From: Putridiphycobacter sp965230485
GTDB lineage: Bacteria; Bacteroidota; Bacteroidia; Flavobacteriales_D; Crocinitomicaceae
Assembly: GCA_965230485.1 (NCBI GenBank)
Contig: CBDDLA010000001.1
Location: 372,001-436,000 of the forward strand
Length of the DNA: 64,000 nt
Direction: 5' to 3'
Part shown: positions 54,708 to 64,000 of the stretch, in pieces
How the letters are laid out: each line of letters starts with the position of its first letter
How positions within the stretch are numbered: the stretch's first letter is position 1
Position numbers and translations under genes: made by a program
The notes under the pieces: model-generated
Told to the model about the DNA's origin: nothing
The model's input: only the letters and a program-made list of their open reading frames with translations
Database searches by the model: none

Positions 54708-56273
54708 ATGCTCAGATCGACTACCATTCTTTTGGCCATTGTTTTTTTTGTTTCGGGTTGCAAAAAGGAAAAAACAACTTGGCAACCCAATTGGAAAGCT
54801 CCAATTGTTTCAGGAAGAATTGGTTTAAATGATTTATTGCAAGATTATACCAAAGAAAATTCTGATGGTTACGCGTCGCTTGTATTTGATGACACCATTT
54901 ACTCCTTTAGAATTGACACACTGATTAAACTACCTGACACGTCGTTGGTTCAAAAAACGGCCGTAGCATTCCCAACGGTTAATTTAACACCTGGCGCTTT
55001 CATTAATAATGAAGGTATTGATCAATTATATGACTTGGGAGATATTAGCCTTAAAAGAGTCATCATTCGGGAAGGTTTGGCGTTCATAGTCATTTCCTCT
55101 CCATGGCCAGGTAAAACCAGGGCTGTTTTTGAATTTCCTAAAGTTAAAGACAATACAGGAACAACTTTTACTAAAACCTATTTTTTAGAACCTGGCACTT
55201 TAGCTTCTCCATTTATTATAAGAGATACCTTTAATATCGCAGATTACGATTTTGATTTAACGGGTGCTGATGGATCTCTGAGCAATAATCTTACAGCAAA
55301 CATAACAATGTATAGCAATGAAGAAACGGAATCTTTTACGATTACTAATAAAGATACCGTTTTGTTGTCGCTCAGCTTTTCAGGTTTGTCTCCTAAATAT
55401 GCAAGGGGATACTTCGGACAATATGACCTAAGTGACACCACTGCTGTTAAATTCCCTCAGTTAAAGAAAATTTCTGGAATGGTTGATTTTGACTCTCTCA
55501 AAATGAATCTTGATATACAAAACGGCTTTGATTTAATTGCTCAGGCAAAAATTAGTAGTTTGGAAGGTAAAAATACAATCAAATCAAGTAGCGTAAATCT
55601 TAATTTCCCTTTTTTAGGACAGTTTTTAAATATTAATCCTGCTTCAGGAGGATTAAGTAATTACATGGCTTCAAGTTATAATTTAGCCATCAATAGTGGT
55701 AACTCCAATATTATTTCGTTCATAACTAATCTTCCTGATTCCCTATTGTTTGGGTATGAAATTAAAATAAACCCAGGTGGCAATTTAGGTGCCGGAACGG
55801 ATCAATTTTTTCCTGACTCCAGAATTAATCTAATGGCAGATGTTGAATTGCCGCTCAATATTAAATTAGATCACTTTTCAATTGCAGATACTTTTGATCT
55901 TGATGCGAGTTCTGTTTCTAATTCAGTCATAAGTGGCGAATTAAATATTGCTTATGAAAATAGTTTCCCATTAGATGCCAAGCTTACGGTTTACTTTTAT
56001 GATAATCAAGAAAATATCACTGACAGCCTTAACTCTAGTAATATTGTCAAATCTGGATTATATGACTCCAGTCTTGGGAAAACCACATCATCTTCTTCAG
56101 GAATAATTAATTACTCAGTTAATGAAGATCAAATTATCAATATTAGTGAGGCTAAAAAAATTGGTCTGAGCGCTAAATTCAGCACTTCTCAATTAGAATT
56201 TGTAAAAATAAATATGTCAGATTTTATTGATTTTAAATTAACGACGGACTTAAATCTTAAAATTGAACTTTAA
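54708..56273 (+). CDS. Hypothetical beta-rich lipoprotein
   Basis: 521 residues from ATG 54708, which gives a lipoprotein signal MLRSTTILLAIVFFVSGC; the frame is open another 67 codons upstream but over the antisense gene. The body is beta-rich with aspartate-containing loops (LPDTSLVQKTAVAFPTVNL) and repeated YxxSLG-type segments; no named family is seen. First of three genes coupled by one-base TAATG overlaps with an outer-membrane barrel and a T9SS cargo protein, so they probably form an envelope or surface complex. Confidence 0.65.
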   Translation: MLRSTTILLAIVFFVSGCKKEKTTWQPNWKAPIVSGRIGLNDLLQDYTKENSDGYASLVFDDTIYSFRIDTLIKLPDTSLVQKTAVAFPTVNLTPGAFINNEGIDQLYDLGDISLKRVIIREGLAFIVISSPWPGKTRAVFEFPKVKDNTGTTFTKTYFLEPGTLASPFIIRDTFNIADYDFDLTGADGSLSNNLTANITMYSNEETESFTITNKDTVLLSLSFSGLSPKYARGYFGQYDLSDTTAVKFPQLKKISGMVDFDSLKMNLDIQNGFDLIAQAKISSLEGKNTIKSSSVNLNFPFLGQFLNINPASGGLSNYMASSYNLAINSGNSNIISFITNLPDSLLFGYEIKINPGGNLGAGTDQFFPDSRINLMADVELPLNIKLDHFSIADTFDLDASSVSNSVISGELNIAYENSFPLDAKLTVYFYDNQENITDSLNSSNIVKSGLYDSSLGKTTSSSSGIINYSVNEDQIINISEAKKIGLSAKFSTSQLEFVKINMSDFIDFKLTTDLNLKIEL

Positions 56274-57505
56274 TGAAAAAGATTTTAGTTATTGCTTTTT
56301 TTACGTTAATGTTTGTTGGTTATACCCAGCCAGTTGATTTCGTTTTTAGAGATAGTATTTTAAATAATCGCTCTTTTCATGTTACTTCCCTGAACACCTT
56401 TAACTCAAACGCTATCAAAAATGATTTTTTGGGTAAGTTCATTTATGGAGGTAATATTACCAATGAAATTTTAGACGCTAGCGATCCTAAAAAATTTAAC
56501 GTTATTGGCGGAGAAGCTGAACAAACATTTAACTATTACGAAGGAAACTTACTTAAAAACAGACCAAATTTAGGCATCCTTTTCAGTGCTTCCGATCAAC
56601 ACTTTGTGTCAAGCAGTTATAAACCGGCCGTATTTAATATTGCTTTTAGGGGTAATGCCCCCTACACAGGAGATACGCTTGATATGTCTTATACCCATGG
56701 TCAGTACTTACACTACCAAAACTACGGTATTGGTGTATACGATAAAAGAACCCAATCTTATGTTAGACTTGGCTTTTTAGTGGGAAATAGAAGTATTCAT
56801 TTAAGGACCGGTGAAACATACTTTCACACAACTGATGATGGAAGTAAAATTCATTTAGAAACTGATTTTAATGGTTTCTTAACGAATAACGATAGCACCA
56901 GTACTTATCTTAGCGCTGAAGGTTATGGGGTTTCACTTGAGTTGAATCATCATTTTATTTTTAACACAAAATCAGGAAAAACACATGTTGTTCATTTTAA
57001 CCTTTCAAATTTAGGATCAATCTTCTGGAATGGTTCAACCAGAAATTTAAGTCTGGATACTACTTATTCTTTTTCTGGATTCGACTATCAAGACATTCAG
57101 AATGTGAGCACCTATACTACAGATGATATAGTGGACACTTTAAACTTGAATGATAGTCATTACAATCGAAGAGAAGCCTTACCGATTCAAATTATTATTA
57201 ATAAGGTGCCAATTTATAATATGGAACAAAAATGGCAATCCACTTTTGGTTTTAAAGCCATATTAATTCCTGATTATAGACCCATGATTTATGCTGGTAT
57301 TCATTATCAGCCAACAAAGTCACTAAGTTTTGCATCAAGAGCTATCATTGGTGGGTTTGGCGGTCTTCGGTTTGGTTTAAATGCTAATTATTGGTTAAAA
57401 GATAAACTTTATGTCGGGCTCAGTACGTTAGATATAGTTGGTACTAGCTCAAATACTTTTGGAAAGGGAAAAAGTGTGAATCTTAACTTACAATTAAATC
57501 TCTAA
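56273..57505 (+). CDS. Outer-membrane beta-barrel protein, DUF5723-like
   Basis: 410 residues, signal peptide (MKKILVIAFFTLMFVGYTQ). Many alternating strands (RPNLGILFSASDQHFVSSS, NYGIGVYDKRTQSYVRLGF, VHFNLSNLGSIFWNG, IHYQPTKSLSFASRAIIG) and an aromatic/Leu terminus (SVNLNLQLNL). The pattern, including the early GGNITNEILD and the SLGSIFW-type strand, resembles DUF5723 barrels; tentative. Start shares one base with the preceding stop; the following gene starts in the same way. Confidence 0.7.
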   Translation: MKKILVIAFFTLMFVGYTQPVDFVFRDSILNNRSFHVTSLNTFNSNAIKNDFLGKFIYGGNITNEILDASDPKKFNVIGGEAEQTFNYYEGNLLKNRPNLGILFSASDQHFVSSSYKPAVFNIAFRGNAPYTGDTLDMSYTHGQYLHYQNYGIGVYDKRTQSYVRLGFLVGNRSIHLRTGETYFHTTDDGSKIHLETDFNGFLTNNDSTSTYLSAEGYGVSLELNHHFIFNTKSGKTHVVHFNLSNLGSIFWNGSTRNLSLDTTYSFSGFDYQDIQNVSTYTTDDIVDTLNLNDSHYNRREALPIQIIINKVPIYNMEQKWQSTFGFKAILIPDYRPMIYAGIHYQPTKSLSFASRAIIGGFGGLRFGLNANYWLKDKLYVGLSTLDIVGTSSNTFGKGKSVNLNLQLNL

Positions 57506-59001
57506 TGATGAAACAACTCATATTCATACTCACTTTAATTACGAGCTTTAACTTATCGGCTCAAAATATTCATTTTATAAAGTCATACGGCAATAACGGC
57601 TATGATTTTGGGCGCGATATTAAGCAGGATATTGACACTGGTTATATTGCTACGGGATCATCAAGTAGCTTTAGCTCAGGCAATGCTGATGCTTTTTTGT
57701 TAAAAGTAGATTCGCTTGGCAACTTTAAATGGTCTTATAATTACGGTGATAGTGGTTCAGAATGGGGTGAAGCTGTGGTCACCACTCAAAATGGTGGCTA
57801 TGCCCTTGCAGGTTATACCAATAGCTATGGTGCTGGTGGATTTGATTTTTATTTTGTTAAAACCAATGGTATGGGTGTTCCGGAAATTGAAAAATCTTAC
57901 GGAGGTGCAGATTGGGACAAAGCCTATGATATGGTAGAATTGCCAGATGGTGGTTTCGTTATGGTTGGAGAAACCTATTCTTTTGGTGCTGGAAATAATG
58001 ATATTTATATTGTTAGAACTGATGATATAGGAGACACCATTTGGACAAGAACTTATGGAGGAACCGAAGCAGACTATGCAAACGCTGTGTTATTAGATGG
58101 AGATTCACTTGTTGTAGTTGGCGGCACAGAATCATTTGGAAATGGTATGACTGATGGCATTATATTAAAATATCATATTGATGGTGCATTAGGATGGATG
58201 AAGACAGCTGGTAAAGAGCGTGATGATTATTTTATGGGCATTGCTTTTCATGATCAGACAGGTGAATACACTTTGTCTGGTACTAGGGATTATAATCACT
58301 TCCAAGGCTGTGATTGTGGTAATGATTTCTGGATATATAAAATACAACCTAATGGAAATATAGTAGTTATGGACACTTCACGAGCTGGATCTGACCAGCT
58401 TGGCACAGATTATGCGAATGATGTAGTAATTGGTCGAAATAATAACACTTATTTCGCTGGTAGTACAACAAGTTGGGGGTCAGTTGATATCTCCCAAGGT
58501 TTTTCTGACGCTTTTGTTGGGAAATTTTTGACTTCGTATATTCCAGCAAATACTTACATAAAAAATTTCGGAACAACCAAAAGTGATGTTGCTTACGCTA
58601 TTGATAATACTTATGATTTCGGAAAAATAGTAATTGGTGACATGTTTCATAACTCTACTGGTGGTTATAATTTATTTATTTTGAAGATAGATGAATCGAA
58701 TACAACTGTGCAAATTACTGTTACGACTGAATTAACAAATGAGATAATCACCCTTTCTCTTAATGAAAAGGAGAGTATAACCCCCTTAACCATATATCCA
58801 AATGTTACAACAGATTTTATAAAAATAGAAAATCTTCCAAACGAAAACATTGTTGAAATATATAACATACATGGACAAAAAGTTATTGAAAATGAAAATT
58901 CAAAAGGGGATATAGATTTTTCTGAATTAAGCACTGGATTGTATATTACTAATGTATTAATCAATCAAAAAAAATACACTTTTAAGGTTATAAAACGGTA
59001 A
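57505..59001 (+). CDS. T9SS-secreted repeat protein (delta-60/propeller-type repeats)
   Basis: 498 residues; ATG at 57505 or 57508. Signal peptide ending NLSAQ. Residues about 22-410 carry roughly seven repeats of the type GYIATGSSSSFSSGNADAFLLKVDSLG, W..YGG..DW.., a propeller-like pattern seen in surface proteins. A T9SS type A domain ends the protein, with YPNV in place of YPNP (IYPNVTTDFIKIENL to YTFKVIKR). Third gene of the lipoprotein/barrel operon. It overlaps the convergent DUF2520 gene by 14 bases. Confidence 0.8.
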   Translation: MMKQLIFILTLITSFNLSAQNIHFIKSYGNNGYDFGRDIKQDIDTGYIATGSSSSFSSGNADAFLLKVDSLGNFKWSYNYGDSGSEWGEAVVTTQNGGYALAGYTNSYGAGGFDFYFVKTNGMGVPEIEKSYGGADWDKAYDMVELPDGGFVMVGETYSFGAGNNDIYIVRTDDIGDTIWTRTYGGTEADYANAVLLDGDSLVVVGGTESFGNGMTDGIILKYHIDGALGWMKTAGKERDDYFMGIAFHDQTGEYTLSGTRDYNHFQGCDCGNDFWIYKIQPNGNIVVMDTSRAGSDQLGTDYANDVVIGRNNNTYFAGSTTSWGSVDISQGFSDAFVGKFLTSYIPANTYIKNFGTTKSDVAYAIDNTYDFGKIVIGDMFHNSTGGYNLFILKIDESNTTVQITVTTELTNEIITLSLNEKESITPLTIYPNVTTDFIKIENLPNENIVEIYNIHGQKVIENENSKGDIDFSELSTGLYITNVLINQKKYTFKVIKR

Positions 59002-59755
59002 ACTGTTTAGAAGATATTCTGTCATTTATTTCTTTAAATAATTTTTTAAATGAAGAATCCTTTATGAGGTTAGTATACACTTGAATAAGCTCTTTATCTC
59101 CCCGAATGGCAGGACCAGTCATTGAATCTAAAGGCCCGTTCTGAACTGCCTTTTTAATTGTTTCTTCTAGAAGAGGTTGAAGAATTTCAATAGTAAGCGA
59201 CTTTTCAACAAGGATTTTGTCTGCTACGCATAAAAAATAATTTAAAAAATTGCTTGTTAGAATTGCGCTAAGATGAATATGTTTTCTTTTTTCGCTTGAA
59301 GCCTTAAAAGTTTTTTCGGATAGAAATTTTTTAGAGAAACGAATTAAAATTGAACTAAATAATTGAGTGTTTCCTTCTATAAAAAATGGAATTTCAGACA
59401 AATTTAAATCGACACCTTTGGAAAAAGTTTGTAACGGATAAATAATTCCAAAACACTCAAACTCTTTTAAATCAAGAATTGATTTGCCCCCAGAAGTATG
59501 TACCGTAGGAATAAATTTAGGAAGTTGTTGCGCCACATCTTTAATTGCTCCATCTTTAACTGCAATTAAATTAAGGTCAACATCTATGGACATTTTACTT
59601 AAATCATTAGTGATTTTTCCGTCTGTGATTAAAACCTTCTCTTTATCAACATTTTTAGTATAGATTGATACAATATGTAAACGATCTTTTAAATGGTTAA
59701 ATAATATTTGTCCAACATTTCCAAAACCGATAATATTTATTTTTTTTATTTCCAT
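58988..59755 (-). CDS. DUF2520/Rossmann-fold NAD(P)-binding protein
   Basis: 255 residues, cytosolic. N-terminal Rossmann motif NIIGFGNVGQILFNHL, a middle region VHTSGGKSILDLKEFECFG with YPLQTFSK, and a C-terminal helical bundle with GPLDSMTGPAIRGD, the signature of the DUF2520 family (F420-type or 6-phosphogluconate-like dehydrogenase fold, substrate unknown). Its stop lies inside the 3' end of the T9SS operon. The start is 71 bases from the thiolase start, and the two share a palindromic promoter. Confidence 0.88.
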   Translation of the reverse strand: MEIKKINIIGFGNVGQILFNHLKDRLHIVSIYTKNVDKEKVLITDGKITNDLSKMSIDVDLNLIAVKDGAIKDVAQQLPKFIPTVHTSGGKSILDLKEFECFGIIYPLQTFSKGVDLNLSEIPFFIEGNTQLFSSILIRFSKKFLSEKTFKASSEKRKHIHLSAILTSNFLNYFLCVADKILVEKSLTIEILQPLLEETIKKAVQNGPLDSMTGPAIRGDKELIQVYTNLIKDSSFKKLFKEINDRISSKQFTVL

Positions 59756-59766
59756 ATAATCTGTTT

Positions 59767-59783
59767 CAAACTTATTAAATTTG
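59767..59783. promoter_or_regulatory. Divergent back-to-back -7 boxes forming a near-palindrome
   Basis: CAAACTTA T TAAATTTG: the left half is TAAGTTTG on the minus strand (for the DUF2520 gene, leader about 7 bases), the right half TAAATTTG on the plus strand (for the thiolase, leader about 38 bases). The two boxes share symmetry around one base with one mismatched pair. Confidence 0.5.
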
Positions 59784-59825
59784 CATGACTTTAATTATAA
59801 ATAATAATTTATTATTTTCGATAGA

Positions 59826-61037
59826 ATGAGTAAAGACGTATATATTGTAGATGCCATAAGAACTCCAATTGGTAATTTTGGAGGAACATTATCTACCATC
59901 AGGCCAGATGATTTAGGAGCGCATGTGATGAAAAGCTTGATGGAACGACAATCAGGTTTGGACCCGAATTTAATTGAAGACGTTATTTTTGGTTGTGCCA
60001 ATCAAGCTGGTGAAGACAATAGGAATGTGGCCAGAATGAGTGCTCTCCTTGCTGGGCTTCCTTTTACCTCTGGTGCTGAAACAGTAAATAGACTATGTGC
60101 ATCTGGAATGGCCTCTACCATTAATGCTTCAAGGGCCATTAAAGACGGCGCAGGTGATATTTACATTTCAGGTGGTGTTGAAAATATGACCCGAGGACCT
60201 TGGGTTATCTCCAAAGTATCTAAGCCGTTCGGCAGAGATGCTCAAATGCATGATTCTAGCTTTGGCTGGCGTTTTATTAATCCGAAAATGAAAGAATTAT
60301 ACGGCACACATGGAATGGGTGAAACCGCAGAAAATCTGGTTGAACTTTACAATATTTCTAGAGATGCTCAAGATGAATTTTCTTATTGGAGTCAAATGAA
60401 AGCAGCCAAGGCTCAAAAAAATGGTCGATTATCAGAAGAAATTGTTCCAGTTAGCATTCCTCAGAGAAAAAAAGATCCTATTCTATTCGATCGTGACGAA
60501 TTTGTTAAGCCCAATACTACTGTGGAAATTTTGGCAAAGTTGAGGCCAGCATTTAAACGTGAAGGTGGTTCCGTAACGGCAGGCAATTCCAGTGGGTTAA
60601 ATGATGGTGCAGTAGCATTATTGTTAGCGTCAGAAGAAGCTTTGACTAAAAATAAATTAAAGCCTATGGCTAGAATTGTTTCTGCATCAATTGCTGGTGT
60701 TGAACCAAGAATTATGGGTATTGGTCCTGTTTATGCTTCCGAAAAAGCATTGAGCAGAGCAGGCTTAACTATAGACGACATGGATATTATTGAAATTAAT
60801 GAAGCCTTTGCCGCCCAGGTTTTAGCTTGTACAAGAAAAATGGGACTAGAGGATAATGACCCAAGAATTAACCCAAATGGTGGTGGAATTGCATTAGGAC
60901 ATCCACTTGGCATGACGGGTGGTCGGATTTTGCAAACTGCAGCGATTGAACTGCAAAAGACAAATAAAAAGTATGCATTAGTGACTATGTGCATAGGTGT
61001 TGGACAAGGTTATGCAACAATTATAGAAAGGGCATAA
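59826..61037 (+). CDS. Acetyl-CoA acyltransferase, 3-oxoadipyl-CoA thiolase type (PcaF/PaaJ)
   Basis: 403 residues. Thiolase II/III fold with acyl-accepting Cys91 (NRLCASGM), the His of GGGIALGHPLGMTGG, and a second Cys in MCIGVGQGYA. The N-terminal region DVIFGCANQAGEDNRNVARM is the pattern of PaaJ/PcaF 3-oxoadipyl-CoA thiolases, which release succinyl-CoA or acetyl-CoA in phenylacetate or beta-ketoadipate breakdown. No paa, pca or fad genes are present in the window, so a general acetyl-CoA acyltransferase role is also possible. Cytosolic. Confidence 0.9.
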   Translation: MSKDVYIVDAIRTPIGNFGGTLSTIRPDDLGAHVMKSLMERQSGLDPNLIEDVIFGCANQAGEDNRNVARMSALLAGLPFTSGAETVNRLCASGMASTINASRAIKDGAGDIYISGGVENMTRGPWVISKVSKPFGRDAQMHDSSFGWRFINPKMKELYGTHGMGETAENLVELYNISRDAQDEFSYWSQMKAAKAQKNGRLSEEIVPVSIPQRKKDPILFDRDEFVKPNTTVEILAKLRPAFKREGGSVTAGNSSGLNDGAVALLLASEEALTKNKLKPMARIVSASIAGVEPRIMGIGPVYASEKALSRAGLTIDDMDIIEINEAFAAQVLACTRKMGLEDNDPRINPNGGGIALGHPLGMTGGRILQTAAIELQKTNKKYALVTMCIGVGQGYATIIERA

Positions 61038-61095
61038 TTTTTGAAGATATTGGGCAACGATTAAATGAAATTTCCGTTTATTTAAAAAACAAAAA

Positions 61096-64000
61096 ATGAT
61101 CAAGTACAGTTTTATATTATTTATACTATTTACATTCAATTCGCTAGCGCAAAAAGGGTTTGATTGGTGTTTTATTGAAAACACTGGGCAATTCCACCAA
61201 GAAGTTACTTTTAAACATGCTTTGCCTGATGGAGAGTTGTTTTTAAGACCTGATGGAATTTCATATCATTTAATGAAATCGACTGATGATCATGGCTTAA
61301 AAAGATTTCATCATACTTTTTCTGTTGATTTTTTAAATGCAAAAAATAATTCGTCAATTGAAAAAAGTATTCCCACTCCTCATTATTTCAATTATATTAT
61401 TGGACCTGACCAATCAAAGTGGAAGTCAGAAGTATATGGTTATGAAAAAGTAAAATACAATGAGATTTATAATAATATTGATTTCGTGATGTATGACAGT
61501 AACAATAAATTGAAATACGATTTTATTGTCAAAAAAGGCGGAAATCCAGCCAATATAAAGTTAAAATATAATGGTCTAGATGCTGTTTATATCGACAAGC
61601 AAGGCAAACTTCATCTGTCTAACTCTATCAATGATATTGTTGAAGATGCACCGTACGTTTTTCAAAAAATTGAAGGTAAATTGGTTGAAGTTGAAGCCAA
61701 CTATGTCTTAAACAATAATACAATCTCATATGATTTTCCGAAAGGATATAATGTTAATTATGACTTAATTATTGACCCGACTTTAATCATGTCAACCTAT
61801 TCAGGATCGACGGACCACTACTCTACCAATTGTTCAGCTTATGATGCCGCAGGGAATTTATATGTGGCCGGAGGACAGCGTTTTGGAGGCTTCCCTGTTA
61901 CACCAGGTGTATATCAATCCGCGTATCAAGGGATTGGAGCCGATAATATTGCCATCCAAAAATTTGATCCTGCCGGAACACTATTATATGCTACTTATTT
62001 TGGAGGTGAAGGGGATTACCCTTTGGACATTACAATTAACAATAATGATGAACTCGTTATTTTGGCAGCAACCGTTGGTAACTTTCCGGTATCAGCTGCT
62101 TCAGCTCAGCCAGTTTTTGGAGGTGTAATTGATTATGGTATAGGAATTTTGAGTAATAATGGTACGGCTTTAATTGCTTCAACTTATCTCGGAGGATCTG
62201 GTGTTGAAGCACCTGGCACTGCAGTTTCGGATAATGCAGCAGGATTATTTGTTACACCTACTGGTGAAATACTAGTAGCGGGTGGTACAGAGTCAGCCGA
62301 TTTCCCGATTACCCCGGGAGCCATACAGAATGCATTACTTGGTACATCTGATGGCATTCTAGCATCATTTAATGCTGGTTTAACATTAGGTATATCTACC
62401 TATATTGGTGGTACTGGAGATGATATTTGTAACAGTGTAGCGCTAGGTCCAAATGGCAATATTTATGCAGTAGGAAATACTACAAGTGCTGATTTTCCTG
62501 TTACAGCGGGTTCATTAAATCCTGCCTCTTTGGGTTTTAGAGACGGTTTTGTAATTGAAATATCAGCAACCTTAAATCCTGCCTCAGGAGGTATTATTGC
62601 AGGAACATTTTTAGGAACTGCTGGAAACGACCGTGCTAAATTTATCATAGTTAATGATGCTAATGAGGTGCTTGTTGGGGGATCTTTTAATGGCCTTGGA
62701 GCTGTCTATCCAGTATCTCCAGGTGTATTTTCTCAGCCAAGCCAAAATAATCTATTTGTGCACAAATTAGACGCTGCACTTTCAACCACTATATTCGCAA
62801 CTGCTATAGGATGTTTCAATACACAGCAACCAGAAATTTTTATGACGGCTATGGGTATTGATTATTGTGAAAAAATCTATTTCACAGGTGCGTCTACTGG
62901 AAATAATTTTCCCGTAACACCTGATGCTATCTCTGCTGCAGAAAAAGGCTTGTACATGTGCGTACTTCAACCAAATGCCGTAGCTTTAGATTACGGTACA
63001 TATTTTGGTGGAAATGTTAATGGACAACACTTTCATCCCGGCTCAAAATCAAAATACAATAGTCAAGGCATTTTATTTCATACAGAATGTACACAATCGA
63101 CTGATTATCCTATTTTAAATGGTGTTGCCTCTTCAACTGGCTCATTTGATGGAGCAAGCTTTATTTTTGATTTTGAATTTGATATGCCATTGACTCAAAC
63201 TAATATGGTTACACCTACAGGTTGTAATTTCCCTGCCGTTTTAGATGCATCTGATCCTAATAATGTGAATGTATCCTATTTATGGTCAACCGGAGAAACC
63301 ACTCCTACTATTTCTGTTAATACCATTGGTGAATATAAAGTACAAATATTTAATGCCTGCGATACTATTAGAGACTCAGTAACTATTGAGGATTTATTGA
63401 CACAGACAACCCTAACTGCTCCAACTTCTTGCGACTTCCCAATTACTTTAGATGCAAGTCACCCTAGCAATACAGGTGTATCGTATCTTTGGTCTACTGG
63501 AGAAACTACTGAAACGATTGATATTAACGCCAATGGTGAATATAAAGTGCAAATTTATACCGACTGTGATACCATTAGGGACTCTGTAACAGTTAATTTG
63601 GCAACCTTAAATGTTGATTTTGAATCTGATATTCAGGAAAGTTGTATCGATTACGTCTACCAATTTGATGATTTGACTGTTGGAGCACCTGCTGATGCTA
63701 CTTATTTATGGGACTTTGGAGACGGCACTACAAGTACCCTTCAAAATCCAAGGCATACGTTTGCTATTTCAGATACACTTGATATTTCCTTGACAATAAC
63801 TGGCGGTGGCTGCGAAAGTATGGGTACTAAAGTTGATTATATATTAATAAGACCACAACCCATTGCAGATTTTGAATACACCCCTACTGATTTATCGGTT
63901 GAAGATCCCGTAGCCACATTCTATAGCACATCTACAAGCGACGTTATTGATTTATTTTGGGAGTTTTCAGAAATTGAAGGCGAAGGGGGGCTAAAAACAG
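61096..64000 (+). CDS. Large secreted SBBP-repeat/PKD-domain protein, 3' truncated by window
   Basis: At least 968 residues; the frame is open to the window edge. Signal peptide MIKYSFILFILFTFNSLAQ. The N-terminus (WCFIENTGQFHQEVTF, FVMYDSNNKLKYDFIVKKGG, KLKYNGLDAVYID) is the DUF7948-type leader that precedes SBBP beta-propeller repeats; these follow (STYSGSTDHYSTNCS, ATYFGGEGDYPLDITIN, STYLGGSGVEAP, STYIGGTGDDICNS). Then two Ig-like YLWSTGETT...VQI repeats and PKD-like domains (YLWDFGDGTTSTLQNPRHTF). Such proteins usually end in a gliding-motility-type CTD, which is outside. T9SS cargo is likely. Confidence 0.85.
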   Translation, partial: MIKYSFILFILFTFNSLAQKGFDWCFIENTGQFHQEVTFKHALPDGELFLRPDGISYHLMKSTDDHGLKRFHHTFSVDFLNAKNNSSIEKSIPTPHYFNYIIGPDQSKWKSEVYGYEKVKYNEIYNNIDFVMYDSNNKLKYDFIVKKGGNPANIKLKYNGLDAVYIDKQGKLHLSNSINDIVEDAPYVFQKIEGKLVEVEANYVLNNNTISYDFPKGYNVNYDLIIDPTLIMSTYSGSTDHYSTNCSAYDAAGNLYVAGGQRFGGFPVTPGVYQSAYQGIGADNIAIQKFDPAGTLLYATYFGGEGDYPLDITINNNDELVILAATVGNFPVSAASAQPVFGGVIDYGIGILSNNGTALIASTYLGGSGVEAPGTAVSDNAAGLFVTPTGEILVAGGTESADFPITPGAIQNALLGTSDGILASFNAGLTLGISTYIGGTGDDICNSVALGPNGNIYAVGNTTSADFPVTAGSLNPASLGFRDGFVIEISATLNPASGGIIAGTFLGTAGNDRAKFIIVNDANEVLVGGSFNGLGAVYPVSPGVFSQPSQNNLFVHKLDAALSTTIFATAIGCFNTQQPEIFMTAMGIDYCEKIYFTGASTGNNFPVTPDAISAAEKGLYMCVLQPNAVALDYGTYFGGNVNGQHFHPGSKSKYNSQGILFHTECTQSTDYPILNGVASSTGSFDGASFIFDFEFDMPLTQTNMVTPTGCNFPAVLDASDPNNVNVSYLWSTGETTPTISVNTIGEYKVQIFNACDTIRDSVTIEDLLTQTTLTAPTSCDFPITLDASHPSNTGVSYLWSTGETTETIDINANGEYKVQIYTDCDTIRDSVTVNLATLNVDFESDIQESCIDYVYQFDDLTVGAPADATYLWDFGDGTTSTLQNPRHTFAISDTLDISLTITGGGCESMGTKVDYILIRPQPIADFEYTPTDLSVEDPVATFYSTSTSDVIDLFWEFSEIEGEGGLKT

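Noticed and set aside
1..64000. tRNA, rRNA, riboswitch, CRISPR, IS or prophage elements
   Set aside because: None was recognised on either strand by eye.

Overview
The window looks like chromosomal DNA from a free-living, AT-rich member of the Bacteroidota, most likely order Flavobacteriales (possibly near Crocinitomicaceae; this is inference). The grounds are: at least seven secreted proteins with the C-terminal sorting domain of the type IX secretion system (T9SS; YPNP followed by a Y/G-Y-x-(L/G)-(Q/K) type sheet and a G-x-(Y/F) segment), WG-repeat, DUF3179, DUF2911, DUF2807/GIN and DUF2330 proteins, almost no Shine-Dalgarno sites, and many copies of the Bacteroidota -7 promoter box TAnnTTTG close to start codons. 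No rRNA, tRNA, CRISPR array, transposase, phage gene or T9SS machinery gene was seen.

Layout. 1-11 kb: an outer-membrane barrel gene overlapping a Tat-type amine oxidase lipoprotein, two WG-repeat exported proteins, a GH-A-like lipoprotein, a DUF3179 protein and a lipoprotein gene broken by a one-base frameshift. 11-30 kb: a surface/secretome block with two right-handed beta-helix T9SS cargo proteins, a tiny membrane protein, a leucine-rich-repeat protein, a TPR protein, two more T9SS cargo proteins, a very large alpha-2-macroglobulin with an intact thioester motif, a DUF2911/TPR protein and a small barrel. 30-34 kb: patatin-like lipase, GT87-like mannosyltransferase-type membrane protein, two thioredoxin-fold proteins. 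34-39 kb: a signalling cluster with two HisKA_2-type histidine kinases, a membrane-anchored class III adenylate cyclase, a GIN-domain lipoprotein and the ribosome rescue factor ArfB. 39-43 kb: a two-gene unit coding an orphan RnfD/NqrB-like membrane protein plus a DUF2330 protein, then an FKBP lipoprotein, a cold-shock-domain protein with a probable long leader, and an unknown 91-aa protein.

43.4-47.3 kb holds the most striking feature: a tandem duplication of a 601-residue T9SS-secreted MAM-like adhesin. The two proteins are identical and the genes differ only by three synonymous bases; the identical block covers leader, coding region and terminator, while the two promoters have diverged but keep the same architecture. 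47.4-64 kb: 6-phosphofructokinase (with an unusual active-site substitution) divergent from a barrel gene, an ECF sigma factor, uvrA, a HI0933-family flavoprotein, a three-gene lipoprotein/barrel/T9SS-cargo operon, a DUF2520 Rossmann protein and a PcaF/PaaJ-type thiolase transcribed from a nearly palindromic back-to-back promoter, and finally a long SBBP/PKD surface protein cut by the window end.

Together the window is mostly envelope and secretome, with housekeeping genes (uvrA, pfkA, arfB, thiolase) interspersed. Start codons were chosen using signal peptides and the position of TAnnTTTG boxes; several reading frames extend upstream to TTG/GTG codons that are not believed.
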